Below, in pieces: positions 1 to 7,515 of a DNA stretch of 14,561 nt. Position 1 is the first letter of the stretch, and every line of letters starts with the position of its first letter. The notes below the pieces were generated by a model. That model ran no database searches. It was not told the DNA's origin and was given only the letters and a program-made list of their open reading frames with translations. The stretch is from positions 1 to 14,561 of the forward strand of contig DASPJL010000043.1 in assembly GCA_035628645.1 (NCBI GenBank), in the 5' to 3' direction. The translations under genes were made by a program, and so were the position numbers. The DNA comes from DASPJL01 sp035628645 (lineage in GTDB: Bacteria > Bacteroidota > Bacteroidia > Cytophagales > Cyclobacteriaceae).

Positions 1-1743
1 AGTACTGTAAGTGGAGGAAGCATCACATTTAATGCCCATAGCAATGGCATAATACTGCTTGAGCAGGCCTCTCCTTCTACACAACCTTTGCTTACCGTTT
101 CACCTGAAAGCAGCCATGATCCCAATTCAATTACCATGACAGCTTCTGCGGCTGATCCTCAGGGATTATCTACTACAATTTATTATACTACAGATGCCTC
201 TCTGAGTACTTCAAACCTATCTGCCTGGACTGTATATACAGGTGCAGTGACATTTACATCAGATGCCGAAGTTCGTGTGATAGCAGAAAATAGCGAAGGT
301 ATATTGTCTAACCTGGTTTTAAGAAATTATCAGATTGGTGAGATCGATGGTTTTACTGTGTATTTCAAAAAACCGGCTAATTGGAGCGCCGCTCCACGCG
401 TCTATTATTGGGGTGAGCAGCCGCTTAATGCACTTACCGATATTTCCTGGCCCGGAGCCACCATGCAAAGCGATGGCGGAGACTGGTATAAGTATACATT
501 TACAGGGATAACAAGCACCAACCTTATCTTCAACAACAATGGCAGTCCCCAAACAGCAGATCTTACTCGTTCGGCGGATGGTTGGTATGCAGATGGTGCA
601 TGGCTGGATTCGGACCCTCGTGTTCCCGTGAATGAACCGCCTGTTGTAAATGCCACGCCCACAGGAGGATCATTTACTTCGGGTAATCCCGTTTCAGTAA
701 CCTTGTCTGCTTCGGATGATAGTGGCGTCGCTCCCGAGATCTATTATACTTTGGATGGCTCAACACCAAGTGATGCATCCAGTTTGTATACCTCAGCCTT
801 GTCTATTTCACAAACCACCACTTTAAAGGTGATTGCGTATGATAATCAAGATTTTGCTTCTTCCATTGGAACTTACAATTTCACCTTTTCTCAACCACAG
901 GAAGGACTTAGTGTCCATTTCAAACCTAATGGATACACAAATCCCGAAATCTATTTCTGGAACGTAACTCCTTCAGGACAATCCACTACCTGGCCAGGTG
1001 TAACCATGACTGAAGAATCAGGAGGATGGTATACCTATACCTTGAGTAATGCTGACTGTGCCAACCTGATCTTTAGTAACAATGGCGCCTCTCAAACTTC
1101 AGACCTGAACAGGTGTGAGGAAGGCTGGTACATGAACGGCACATGGTACAATACAAATCCTGATGAGGGAGGAGGAACTGATGAAAACCTGGATATCTAT
1201 TACAAGGGAAGCTTAGCAACACCTTATATTTATTTCTGGAATGTAACTCCTTCAGGACAAACCACAGTCTGGCCAGGACATGCTATGACTTCAACAGGTG
1301 ACGGGTGGTTTAAGTATACTTTGACAGGTGCAGAATGTGCCAACATTATTTTTAGCAATAATGGATCAAATCAAACAGCTGATCTATATCGCTGTGGGGA
1401 TGGATGGTACAATAATGGAGTTTGGTCAAGTGCTATGCCTTCAGGTCGTCTTGTACAGGATAGAGAGCAAGAACAAGCATCAAATGAAGATTTTGAGTTA
1501 ACCAATTTCCCAAACCCGGTAAGTTCGGAAACAACATTTACTTTTACCTTGCCAGGGTCAGAAAAAGTTAGTCTTAAAATTTATAATATGTTTGGGAAGG
1601 AAATTGTTACCTTAACAAATAAGGTTTACAAGGAAGGCAAACATACCATCAGCTTCAATAGAAGCGGACTTTCACCAGGGGTTTATATTTATAAATTAAA
1701 TGTAGAAAACAGGTCAATTCAGAGAAAGGTGATTATAGAATAA
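1..1743 (+). CDS. C-terminal part of a T9SS-secreted alpha-amylase-like protein with three CBM26-type starch-binding modules (5' end outside window)
   Basis: The reading frame is open from base 1, so the true start lies upstream; 580 residues are visible. Residues 1-20 (GGSITFNAHSNGIILLE region) resemble the last strands of the C-terminal beta domain of GH13 alpha-amylases, so a catalytic GH13 domain upstream is likely but not seen. Two chitobiase-C/FN3-like domains follow (about 30-112 and 213-297, with IYYT and YTLDGSTP motifs). They alternate with three starch-binding modules of the CBM26 type (about 117-205, 302-385 and 397-477). Each module has an aromatic VYYWG or IYFWN strand, a WPG turn, a GWY or GDWY strand, an IFxNNG strand and a DGWY-type end. 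Residues 502-580 form a type A T9SS sorting domain (NFPNPVSS, KIYNMFGKEI, LSPGVYIYKL, RKVIIE), so the product should be exported through the type IX system and anchored at the surface or released. Modules 2 and 3 share a Cys pair that module 1 lacks. Binding to starch or other alpha-glucan is inferred from the family; the enzyme class is less certain than the modules. Confidence 0.85.
   Translation, partial: STVSGGSITFNAHSNGIILLEQASPSTQPLLTVSPESSHDPNSITMTASAADPQGLSTTIYYTTDASLSTSNLSAWTVYTGAVTFTSDAEVRVIAENSEGILSNLVLRNYQIGEIDGFTVYFKKPANWSAAPRVYYWGEQPLNALTDISWPGATMQSDGGDWYKYTFTGITSTNLIFNNNGSPQTADLTRSADGWYADGAWLDSDPRVPVNEPPVVNATPTGGSFTSGNPVSVTLSASDDSGVAPEIYYTLDGSTPSDASSLYTSALSISQTTTLKVIAYDNQDFASSIGTYNFTFSQPQEGLSVHFKPNGYTNPEIYFWNVTPSGQSTTWPGVTMTEESGGWYTYTLSNADCANLIFSNNGASQTSDLNRCEEGWYMNGTWYNTNPDEGGGTDENLDIYYKGSLATPYIYFWNVTPSGQTTVWPGHAMTSTGDGWFKYTLTGAECANIIFSNNGSNQTADLYRCGDGWYNNGVWSSAMPSGRLVQDREQEQASNEDFELTNFPNPVSSETTFTFTLPGSEKVSLKIYNMFGKEIVTLTNKVYKEGKHTISFNRSGLSPGVYIYKLNVENRSIQRKVIIE
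906..1431 (+). repeat. Tandem duplication of CBM26-type modules 2 and 3 inside the amylase-like gene
   Basis: The two modules are offset by 279 bp (93 codons) and still match closely in DNA. For example, 952-998 and 1231-1277 differ at only about 5 of 47 positions, and both encode an IYFWNVTPSGQ core followed by WPG. Module 1 (about 349-615) is clearly more diverged. This suggests that modules 2 and 3 arose by a fairly recent internal duplication or are kept alike by gene conversion. Confidence 0.75.
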
Positions 1744-1766
1744 GGAAAGTTGGGAGAAAGAAGATA

Positions 1767-1799
1767 GAAGTGGGAAGTTATCTAAATACTTTCCACTTC
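1767..1799. terminator. Hairpin downstream of the amylase-like gene, possible terminator or dispersed intergenic repeat
   Basis: GAAGTGGGAAGT (1767-1778) pairs with ACTTTCCACTTC (1788-1799) over 12 bp, with one G-U pair and a 9-nt loop. It lies 24 bp after the stop codon, where a 3'-end structure is expected. No T-run follows it on the + strand, so it may stabilise the mRNA end rather than terminate intrinsically. The GGAAGT/ACTTCC composition is also typical of short repeats scattered between genes in some Bacteroidota genomes; that comparison is from memory and is not visible here. Confidence 0.4.
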
Positions 1800-1981
1800 C
1801 TCATAAAACCTATTATAAATTAGAAAAATCAATTATTTCTTCAAAAAAGGCATGCTTCAAAATAACATAAATGGTGGGTTTTGCTGAATCAGGTTTTAGA
1901 AAACACCGTCTACAAAAGCAGTTTTTCCTTATTTATTCTTCATCCTCTTAAAACCCCTTAACTTGTTACCCTAGTCTTCCA

Positions 1982-2210
1982 TCACTGATTGTTCAAATTC
2001 ATGAGCATTGAAAGGCACAGGTTAATAGCCGAATCACTTTTTGAACCCATGATGATGAGGTCTACCCCTTCTTTGGCAATTTCGGCAACTATAGATTTAT
2101 AGGTATGTCGTGACCTGTGCAAAATCATGCTGTTTGGCTATTTCGTTGGCTACTTCAAGGGCATAGGATGCATCTTTTGAAAAGTCGGTTGGAACAAGTA
2201 TCTTCTTCAT
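1982..2210 (-). pseudogene. Remnant of a universal stress protein (UspA family) gene
   Basis: On the minus strand an ATG at 2210 opens a frame beginning MKKILVPTDFSKDASYALEV, followed by ANEIAK. This is the classic N-terminal beta-strand, loop and helix of the UspA family, with the usual D-F-S after VPT. The frame stops at 2097-2099 after 37 codons. A second frame, shifted by one base, starts at about 2101 and reads KSIVAEIAKEGVDLIIMGSK, then SDSAIN. This matches the conserved strand and nucleotide-binding loop (DLIIMGSxG-like) near the end of a Usp domain, and it stops at 1982-1984. The middle of the domain (roughly 60-70 residues) and the last strand (CPVL-type) are missing. The simplest reading is an internal deletion with a frameshift followed by decay. 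Intact family members are about 140 residues, or about 280 when tandem. A functional short protein is unlikely. Confidence 0.75.
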
Positions 2211-2216
2211 CTTCTT

Positions 2217-2277
2217 AATTTTGAAACTGTTTCAAAATTCAGGAATTCAGTTTTTAAAAACTTATGACGTAAATCAT
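2217..2277. promoter_or_regulatory. Cluster of three perfect palindromes upstream of the usp remnant
   Basis: Three inverted repeats lie within 61 bp. AATTTTGAAAC and GTTTCAAAATT (2217-2227 and 2229-2239) form an 11-bp-arm palindrome around one central T. AGTTTTTAAAAACT (2249-2262) is a perfect 14-bp palindrome. ATGA and TCAT (2264-2267 and 2274-2277) are separated by 6 bp. All lie just upstream of the minus-strand usp start at 2210, the first only 7 bp from it, so they probably belong to the old usp control region. The ATGA-N6-TCAT spacing resembles a CRP/FNR-family half-site pair, but this is inference. The 23-bp element could instead act as an RNA hairpin covering the start of translation. 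Confidence 0.45.
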
Positions 2278-2524
2278 CCTATGAAATGATAGTGATTAAC
2301 TGAACTTCGATCCGTGATGACAGTCGGTATGCTTTTAAAAAGAATGGAATATACTGCGGAGCTAAAATTTGCGTTTTACTGGCACTTTCCCGTTATTATC
2401 TTTACGCCGGTCAGAATAATTGATGGCTTCTTTAGAAGGATAATGAACATTATAAACTGGTATTATCATTAATTTTCCAATCAAAAATTACTTGTTTCAA
2501 AGTATTTCAAAAATCAAAATAACT

Positions 2525-2532
2525 TAGATTTG
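2525..2532 (+). promoter_or_regulatory. Candidate -7 promoter element for the hybrid two-component regulator
   Basis: TAGATTTG matches the Bacteroidota -7 consensus TAnnTTTG exactly and lies 66 bp before the regulator ATG. No good -33 TTTG is present at the usual 17-23 bp spacing; the best partial match is the TTTC around 2505-2508. The predicted leader would be about 60 nt and very AT-rich. An 8-bp motif in AT-rich DNA can occur by chance. Confidence 0.35.
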
Positions 2533-2598
2533 ATCAAAAGAATCAAAAGTTTCCATTTATAAAAAAGTAAAATAGGATTAAGGATTTAATCTTCTGCT

Positions 2599-5500
2599 AT
2601 GGTTAAAAATAAGAATCCATATACAAGTGTGTTGTTATTCAGAAGTTTATGGCTTTGTGTGATATTCTTTTTTTCAGCGGTTTCCGTTGCTGTTTCTCAG
2701 GAAGGTGATTTTACGTTCCGACACTTCTCTATTTCAGATGGTCTGTCTCAAAGTTCTGTAATTTCAATTATGCAGGATAAAAAAGGACTGATTTGGTTTG
2801 GGACGAGAGATGGACTGAATAAATATGACGGACAAAAATTTACAGTTTATAAACACGATAAAAACGACTCTTCCAGCATCAGTAATAACGACATCACCTC
2901 GATCATTAAAGATGCTAAAGGTGACTTGTGGATAGGGACTTTCAATGGCCTGAATAAATATAATTATAGCAAAGACAGGTTTGAACAATTTTTTAACAAT
3001 ACAGCAGATTCAACTACAATTTCTGATAACAGCATTTGGACAATATTTGAATCTGACAATGGAGATATTTGGGTAGGTACCGCCAATGGACTCAACCGAT
3101 ACAATAAAAGTGAAGGGAAATTTGAACGTTTTTATCACGACCCGAAGAACAAGCACAGCCTTTCTGACAACTATATTGTTGACATTTTTCAGGACAGTGA
3201 AGGAATGATATGGATCGCCACTGCTGAGGGGCTGAATAAAATGAATGTGGATAATGGGGGCAGGGCCTATTTTGTAAGATACCTCCATCAGTCGGGGGAT
3301 ACCACTAGTTTGAGCGATAACTATACGCAAACTATTGCTGAAGATGCCAACGGAAATTTGTGGATAGGAACGAAATACGGAGGGTTGAATAAATTTAATA
3401 AAAGGACGAATTCATTCGAGGTGTTTAAACACGATCCTGAAATACCAAATTCAATAAGTAATAATGATGTCAGGTGTTTATCATTTGACAAAACAGGAAA
3501 ACTCTGGATAGGGACCTATTCCGGCCTTAATTTAATGAAGGTCAAGGAGAAGCACTTTCATAGATTTTTAAATGATAAAGATGATCCGAATACTTTGAGC
3601 AAAAATTCAGTAAAGTCAATGTTTATCGATGTTAACGGGTCTTTATGGGTAGGAACTTATTACGGTGGCATTAACCTGCTGGATCCTCAAAACAGCAACT
3701 TCAGGAATTATAAGTACCAGCCCAATTTAACCAGCCTGAATTTCGAAGTGATAAGCGCCATTATAGAAGACAAGGAAGGTAATGTTTATTTTGGGACAGA
3801 AGGCGGAGGAGTAAATGTGTTAGACAGCAGAACCAAAAAATTTAACTATATAAAAAGAGACAATACCGCAAATGCAATCAGCAATAACAATATTAAGTCG
3901 CTTTATTTAGATAAAAAGGAACATTTGTGGATCGGTACTTATAATGGAGGGTTAAATATTTTCAACTTAAAAACCGGCGCTGTAAGCCATTACAAGAATG
4001 ACCCTAAAAATAAGGCTTCCCTCAGTGATAATGACATATATTCCATAGTTCAGCAAAATGATAGTTTATTCTGGCTGGGTACGCATGGTGGAGGGCTAAA
4101 TTTATTTAACCGTAATTCGGGGCGGTTTACTCATTTCAGGGAAGGTTTGTCGCCCCGTCTTACCAGTGATTTGATCCGCGTACTTTTTAAAGATTCAAAC
4201 GGTAATCTTTGGATAGGCACGCAATATGGGTTGAATTTTTTATCTCATAAAGACATCAGTACAAACAATGTCAAGTTTAAAAATTATTTCTATGACTGGA
4301 AGAAACTGACCGGCGAGGATATATTGACAATTTTTGAAGATAGCCAGTCAAGAATATGGGTGGGAACCAACGAATCAGGATTGAACCTGTTGGATCCCAA
4401 AACCGACAAGTTCCTGAACTTCAGCCTATACAAAATATCCGGATCTACAACCAACGTCGTACATGGGATTCTTGAAGATAACAGCCAAAGCTTGTGGCTT
4501 AGCACCAACCAGGGAATAATAAAGCTTAATCCTAATGACAGTACTTTTAAAAAGTTTGACGAGTCGGATGGCTTGGTTGCGAATGAGTACAACAATAGTT
4601 CCTGCTTGAAAAATAGCAAAGGGGAAATGTATTTTGGCAGCTTTCAAGGTGTTACGAATTTCCATCCCGACAGTATCATTACCAATAAGCACGCGCCACC
4701 GGTTGTACTCACTGATTTTAAACTATTCGGACAGTCTATAAAAGCAGGAAGCAAAGATGGCGTGTTGGATAGGATCATTTCCAACACCAGGAAAGTAGCC
4801 CTTGAATATGATCAAGCCATATTTACCATAGGGTTTGCCATTCCTAATTATATCAATCCCGACAAAAACTTTTATGCCTACAGACTAAAAGGGCTGGAGG
4901 AGCAGTGGAACATATCCTCCGACAATAGCGCTACTTATACCATTCAAAGGCCGGGCGATTATGTGTTTGAAGTGAAAGGTGCAAATAATGACGGCGTATG
5001 GAATACAGAGCCCACCACATTAACGGTAACGGTGAATCCTGCTCCCTGGAGAACCTGGTGGGCGTTCCTTGCTTATGGAATCATAATTTCAATTGCCCTC
5101 TATCTGCTTGTCAATATTATTTTATCCAGATCTAAATTAAAGCATGAACTTGACCTGGAGCATGTAAACAAGGAAAAGCAAGAGTCGCTTAACCAGATGA
5201 AACTTCAGTTCTTTACTAATATTTCTCATGAATTCAGAACTCCCCTGGTTTTAATATTGGGCCCGTTGGAACAAATGATTACTAATTACAGGGGCAGCAA
5301 TAAATTATACAAACAACTCGTGGCCATTGAAAAAAACGCGAACCGGCTTCTCAAGCTTATTGACCAGTTAATGGACTTCAGAAAGTTTGAAAATAAACAT
5401 TTCCAACTAAGGGCAGCAGAAGGCAACATAGTGGATTTTGTAAAAGAGATCTACCTTTCTTTTAAGCAATTTGCTAAGGTACACGGCTTTAACTATGAAT

Positions 5501-6798
5501 TTAGCAGCCAAACCGATTCGATTATGCTTTGGTTTGATCGTGATAAAATGGAAAGAGTAGTATTTAATCTTATTTCCAATGCCTTCAAATATACTCCTGA
5601 AGAGGGAAGTATTGCTGTGTCGGTCAGACAGTTACATGATGTAGTTGAAATTACAGTAACTGATAATGGCGTGGGCATGGAACAGGAACATCTCGATAAA
5701 ATTTTTGAAAGGTTTTATGAAGTGGAGCCTTCCAAGAATTTATTAAATACCAAATACAATAAAGGTACAGGTATTGGACTAGCACTTACCAAAGGCATTG
5801 TTGATCTGCATTTTGGAAAAATAAATGTCGAAAGTAAAAAAGACATCGGAAGTACTTTTACCGTGAAACTGCCTCTGGGAAGCAGCCATTTAAAAGAAAC
5901 GCAAATAATAAAAGACTTTAAGAATAGTGAGGATATTACCAATTATGAGATAAAGTCTTACCTGGCCGATCAGGCGGAGGAGTTCGTTAATATTCCTGAT
6001 CTTCCTGTAGATGGCCCTACTTTATTGATAGTAGAAGACAATGATGAAGTCAGGAAATACCTTGTGATGATTTTTAAAGATCAATACAATGTAAAAGAGG
6101 CAGCTAATGGTAAAGAAGGATTAAAACAAGCGTTGCAAATTATGCCTGATATTATCCTCAGTGACGTAATGATGCCCGAAATGGACGGTATTGAATTTTG
6201 TTCACAGGTTAAATCAAATTTAAAAACAAGTCACATCCCTTTTATCCTGCTTACAGCCCGGACTTCCCTTATATTTAAATTTGAAGGATTGGAAATGGGG
6301 GCGGATGATTATATCAATAAGCCTTTTAATGTCAAAGAGCTTCAGATAAAAGTAAGAAACCATATTAAGGCCCAAAAGAAGCTAAAAGAGAAGTTTACAA
6401 GTGAATCGATAGTTAAACCAAGTGAAATTACCGTATCGTCCATAGATGAGAAAATGCTTGAAAAAGCGCTTAAAATAGTGGATGAAAATATATCAAATGA
6501 AATGTTTGATATACCCACTTTCTGTGAAGAGCTTGGCGTGAGCCGGACAATGCTTTTTGCAAAAATAAAAGCGTGGACAAATCTTACCCCCAATGAATTT
6601 ATCCAGGTAATGAGGATAAAAAGAGCGGCTCAGTTGCTGGAACAAAACAAGCTTAATGTTGCCCAAATAGGCTTTAAAGTAGGCTTTAGAAATCCAAAGT
6701 ATTTCAGCAAATGTTTTCAGCGCTATTATACCGTGACGCCGACAATATATGCGAAAAAGTTTTCCGATCCGGATGAAATCGAAGCGACCGAAGATTAA
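2599..6798 (+). CDS. Hybrid two-component system sensor/regulator (HTCS): Reg_prop sensor, histidine kinase, receiver, AraC output
   Basis: This 1399-residue protein combines sensor and transcription factor in one chain. A signal peptide or first membrane segment (about 14-33) leads into a periplasmic sensor with 14 Reg_prop blade motifs of the LWIGTxxGLN type (about 70 to 690), enough for two seven-bladed propellers. A Y_Y_Y domain follows (about 746-812) and then a transmembrane helix (about 821-842). The kinase dimerisation motif FFTNISHEFRTPL carries the phospho-acceptor His877. The ATPase domain shows the N box around N990/N994, the G1 box DNGVG (1022-1026) and the G2 box GTGIGL (1056-1061). 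The receiver domain has the acidic pair E1146/D1147, phospho-acceptor Asp1189 (SDVMMPEMDG) and Lys1241 (NKPF). An AraC-type double helix-turn-helix occupies about 1290-1390. All key catalytic residues are present, so it looks functional. Family members bind an oligosaccharide in the periplasm and activate adjacent SusCD genes, which here start 847 bp downstream on the same strand. The ATG at 2599 is the first that gives an N-terminal export signal. Confidence 0.95.
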   Translation: MVKNKNPYTSVLLFRSLWLCVIFFFSAVSVAVSQEGDFTFRHFSISDGLSQSSVISIMQDKKGLIWFGTRDGLNKYDGQKFTVYKHDKNDSSSISNNDITSIIKDAKGDLWIGTFNGLNKYNYSKDRFEQFFNNTADSTTISDNSIWTIFESDNGDIWVGTANGLNRYNKSEGKFERFYHDPKNKHSLSDNYIVDIFQDSEGMIWIATAEGLNKMNVDNGGRAYFVRYLHQSGDTTSLSDNYTQTIAEDANGNLWIGTKYGGLNKFNKRTNSFEVFKHDPEIPNSISNNDVRCLSFDKTGKLWIGTYSGLNLMKVKEKHFHRFLNDKDDPNTLSKNSVKSMFIDVNGSLWVGTYYGGINLLDPQNSNFRNYKYQPNLTSLNFEVISAIIEDKEGNVYFGTEGGGVNVLDSRTKKFNYIKRDNTANAISNNNIKSLYLDKKEHLWIGTYNGGLNIFNLKTGAVSHYKNDPKNKASLSDNDIYSIVQQNDSLFWLGTHGGGLNLFNRNSGRFTHFREGLSPRLTSDLIRVLFKDSNGNLWIGTQYGLNFLSHKDISTNNVKFKNYFYDWKKLTGEDILTIFEDSQSRIWVGTNESGLNLLDPKTDKFLNFSLYKISGSTTNVVHGILEDNSQSLWLSTNQGIIKLNPNDSTFKKFDESDGLVANEYNNSSCLKNSKGEMYFGSFQGVTNFHPDSIITNKHAPPVVLTDFKLFGQSIKAGSKDGVLDRIISNTRKVALEYDQAIFTIGFAIPNYINPDKNFYAYRLKGLEEQWNISSDNSATYTIQRPGDYVFEVKGANNDGVWNTEPTTLTVTVNPAPWRTWWAFLAYGIIISIALYLLVNIILSRSKLKHELDLEHVNKEKQESLNQMKLQFFTNISHEFRTPLVLILGPLEQMITNYRGSNKLYKQLVAIEKNANRLLKLIDQLMDFRKFENKHFQLRAAEGNIVDFVKEIYLSFKQFAKVHGFNYEFSSQTDSIMLWFDRDKMERVVFNLISNAFKYTPEEGSIAVSVRQLHDVVEITVTDNGVGMEQEHLDKIFERFYEVEPSKNLLNTKYNKGTGIGLALTKGIVDLHFGKINVESKKDIGSTFTVKLPLGSSHLKETQIIKDFKNSEDITNYEIKSYLADQAEEFVNIPDLPVDGPTLLIVEDNDEVRKYLVMIFKDQYNVKEAANGKEGLKQALQIMPDIILSDVMMPEMDGIEFCSQVKSNLKTSHIPFILLTARTSLIFKFEGLEMGADDYINKPFNVKELQIKVRNHIKAQKKLKEKFTSESIVKPSEITVSSIDEKMLEKALKIVDENISNEMFDIPTFCEELGVSRTMLFAKIKAWTNLTPNEFIQVMRIKRAAQLLEQNKLNVAQIGFKVGFRNPKYFSKCFQRYYTVTPTIYAKKFSDPDEIEATED

Positions 6799-6856
6799 AT
6801 ATTTTATTCGCCAGGTATCTTTAATGTCTATCTAACCTTTGAACAATAATTACCCC

Positions 6857-6921
6857 TTTTCAGGACTCCTGAAGTCATTTTAGGACTTTTGTATACCCAA
6901 TTCTGAACTTTCGTGTATTTG
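6857..6921 (+). promoter_or_regulatory. Candidate operator (AGGACT direct repeats) and promoter for the susC-like operon
   Basis: TTTTCAGGACT (6857-6867) and TTTTAGGACT (6878-6887) are direct repeats whose AGGACT cores are exactly 20 bp apart, about two helical turns. TTTTAGGA recurs at 6933-6940. The first repeat is also a small inverted repeat, CAGGA-C-TCCTG (6861-6871). The second runs into TTTG (6888-6891), which with TGTATTTG (6914-6921, one mismatch to TAnnTTTG) and a 22-bp spacer resembles a Bacteroidota -33/-7 promoter. Activator sites overlapping the -33 region would suit control by the AraC output domain of the upstream regulator. Binding by that protein is inference, and the leader to susC would be about 720 nt. 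Confidence 0.35.
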
Positions 6922-7114
6922 GATTAGCCTAGTTTTAGGAATAAATCAGGCTATAAAAATATCCTTATCCGGGCGACATCACCATCTTTTGAAATTGCGC
7001 AAATCCGAAAAGATAAAATGTATTAAAAAGATTGGTCCGGTCATAAGTAGTGATATTAAAAAGGTCGATCCCTTTGCACGGGACAGTGAAAGTTAAAAAA
7101 GCAAATTTCTGATA

Positions 7115-7201
7115 ATGAAAAAAAGATTTAGTGGAACGATAGTAATGTTATGGGCATTTATAGTATTCATGTTTCTCCTGATTATATACCTGACATATTA
7201 A
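7115..7201 (+). CDS. Candidate 28-residue single-span membrane microprotein
   Basis: The ORF begins MKKRFSGTIV and continues as an almost unbroken hydrophobic stretch (about residues 8-27, rich in Ile, Leu, Val, Phe, Met and Trp) before a stop at 7199-7201. The basic N-terminus followed by one 19-20-residue span fits a small inner-membrane protein with its N-terminus inside. I recognise no family. No clear Shine-Dalgarno sequence precedes it, which is common in this phylum. It sits in the leader of the susC-like operon, downstream of the candidate promoter, so it could be co-transcribed. It could also be the signal-peptide end of a decayed gene, or chance in AT-rich DNA. Confidence 0.35.
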   Translation: MKKRFSGTIVMLWAFIVFMFLLIIYLTY

Positions 7202-7305
7202 AGTGTGGGAAAAGCTTTTATATAGAGCTACATGCTTGCAATTTCTGCTTTTAAATTAAAATAGAACAATTGGCCTGGACTTAAATACATGATAATTAGT
7301 GCAGT

Positions 7306-7315
7306 AGGACGTCCT
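7306..7315. promoter_or_regulatory. Perfect palindrome AGGACGTCCT in the susC leader
   Basis: AGGACGTCCT is self-complementary over 10 bp and shares its AGGAC half with the direct repeats at 6862 and 6882. It could be a further site for the same regulator within the leader, or a coincidence. Its location downstream of the candidate promoter would suit a secondary or repressing site. Confidence 0.2.
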
Positions 7316-7515
7316 TTAATTCTTGTTAAAATAGGTTAATAATCGGGATAATTAATTGATCAATGAGATGTTTAAAACCTATAAAATTGTCTTTACGAAA
7401 CAAGGTATTCTTCAATATACCGGGAATGTGGGGTTGTTCACCAGAAGAATATCAAAAGACATTGTCCTTCGAACTCAAAATATAGAGGAGTATCCTTAGA
7501 ATAAATTATTAACAC

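Larger units (their letters stand above)
1744..2598. other. 855-bp intergenic region between the amylase-like gene and the regulator
   Basis: No intact gene is supported here. From left to right it holds the hairpin at 1767-1799, about 180 bp in which I see nothing, the broken universal stress protein gene on the minus strand (1982-2210), a palindrome cluster (2217-2277), about 240 bp without a recognisable feature, and a promoter-like -7 element (2525-2532) ahead of the regulator. The gap together with the relic suggests that this junction between two carbohydrate loci was rearranged or has decayed. Confidence 0.7.

Noticed and set aside
319..662. Minus-strand ORFs of 77 and 85 codons inside the amylase-like gene
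   Set aside because: They lie opposite a strongly supported coding frame with clear domains and have no motifs of their own. The same applies to the minus-strand ORFs within the regulator, susC, susD and GH2 genes.
2362..2469. 35-codon minus-strand ORF (begins MIIPVYNVHYPSKEAINYSD)
   Set aside because: No recognisable family and no supporting start signal. It lies upstream of the usp relic and could be chance or another gene remnant, but nothing decides this.
2599..4680. Regular repeats in the regulator gene as a possible CRISPR or DNA repeat array
   Set aside because: The periodicity is at protein level (propeller blades) with strong DNA divergence, in one open frame; it is not an array of identical DNA repeats.
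7363..7499. Two overlapping short ORFs (7363-7485, 40 codons; 7368-7499, 43 codons) in the susC leader
   Set aside because: They overlap in different frames, neither has a recognisable motif, signal or start context, and ORFs of this size are expected by chance.
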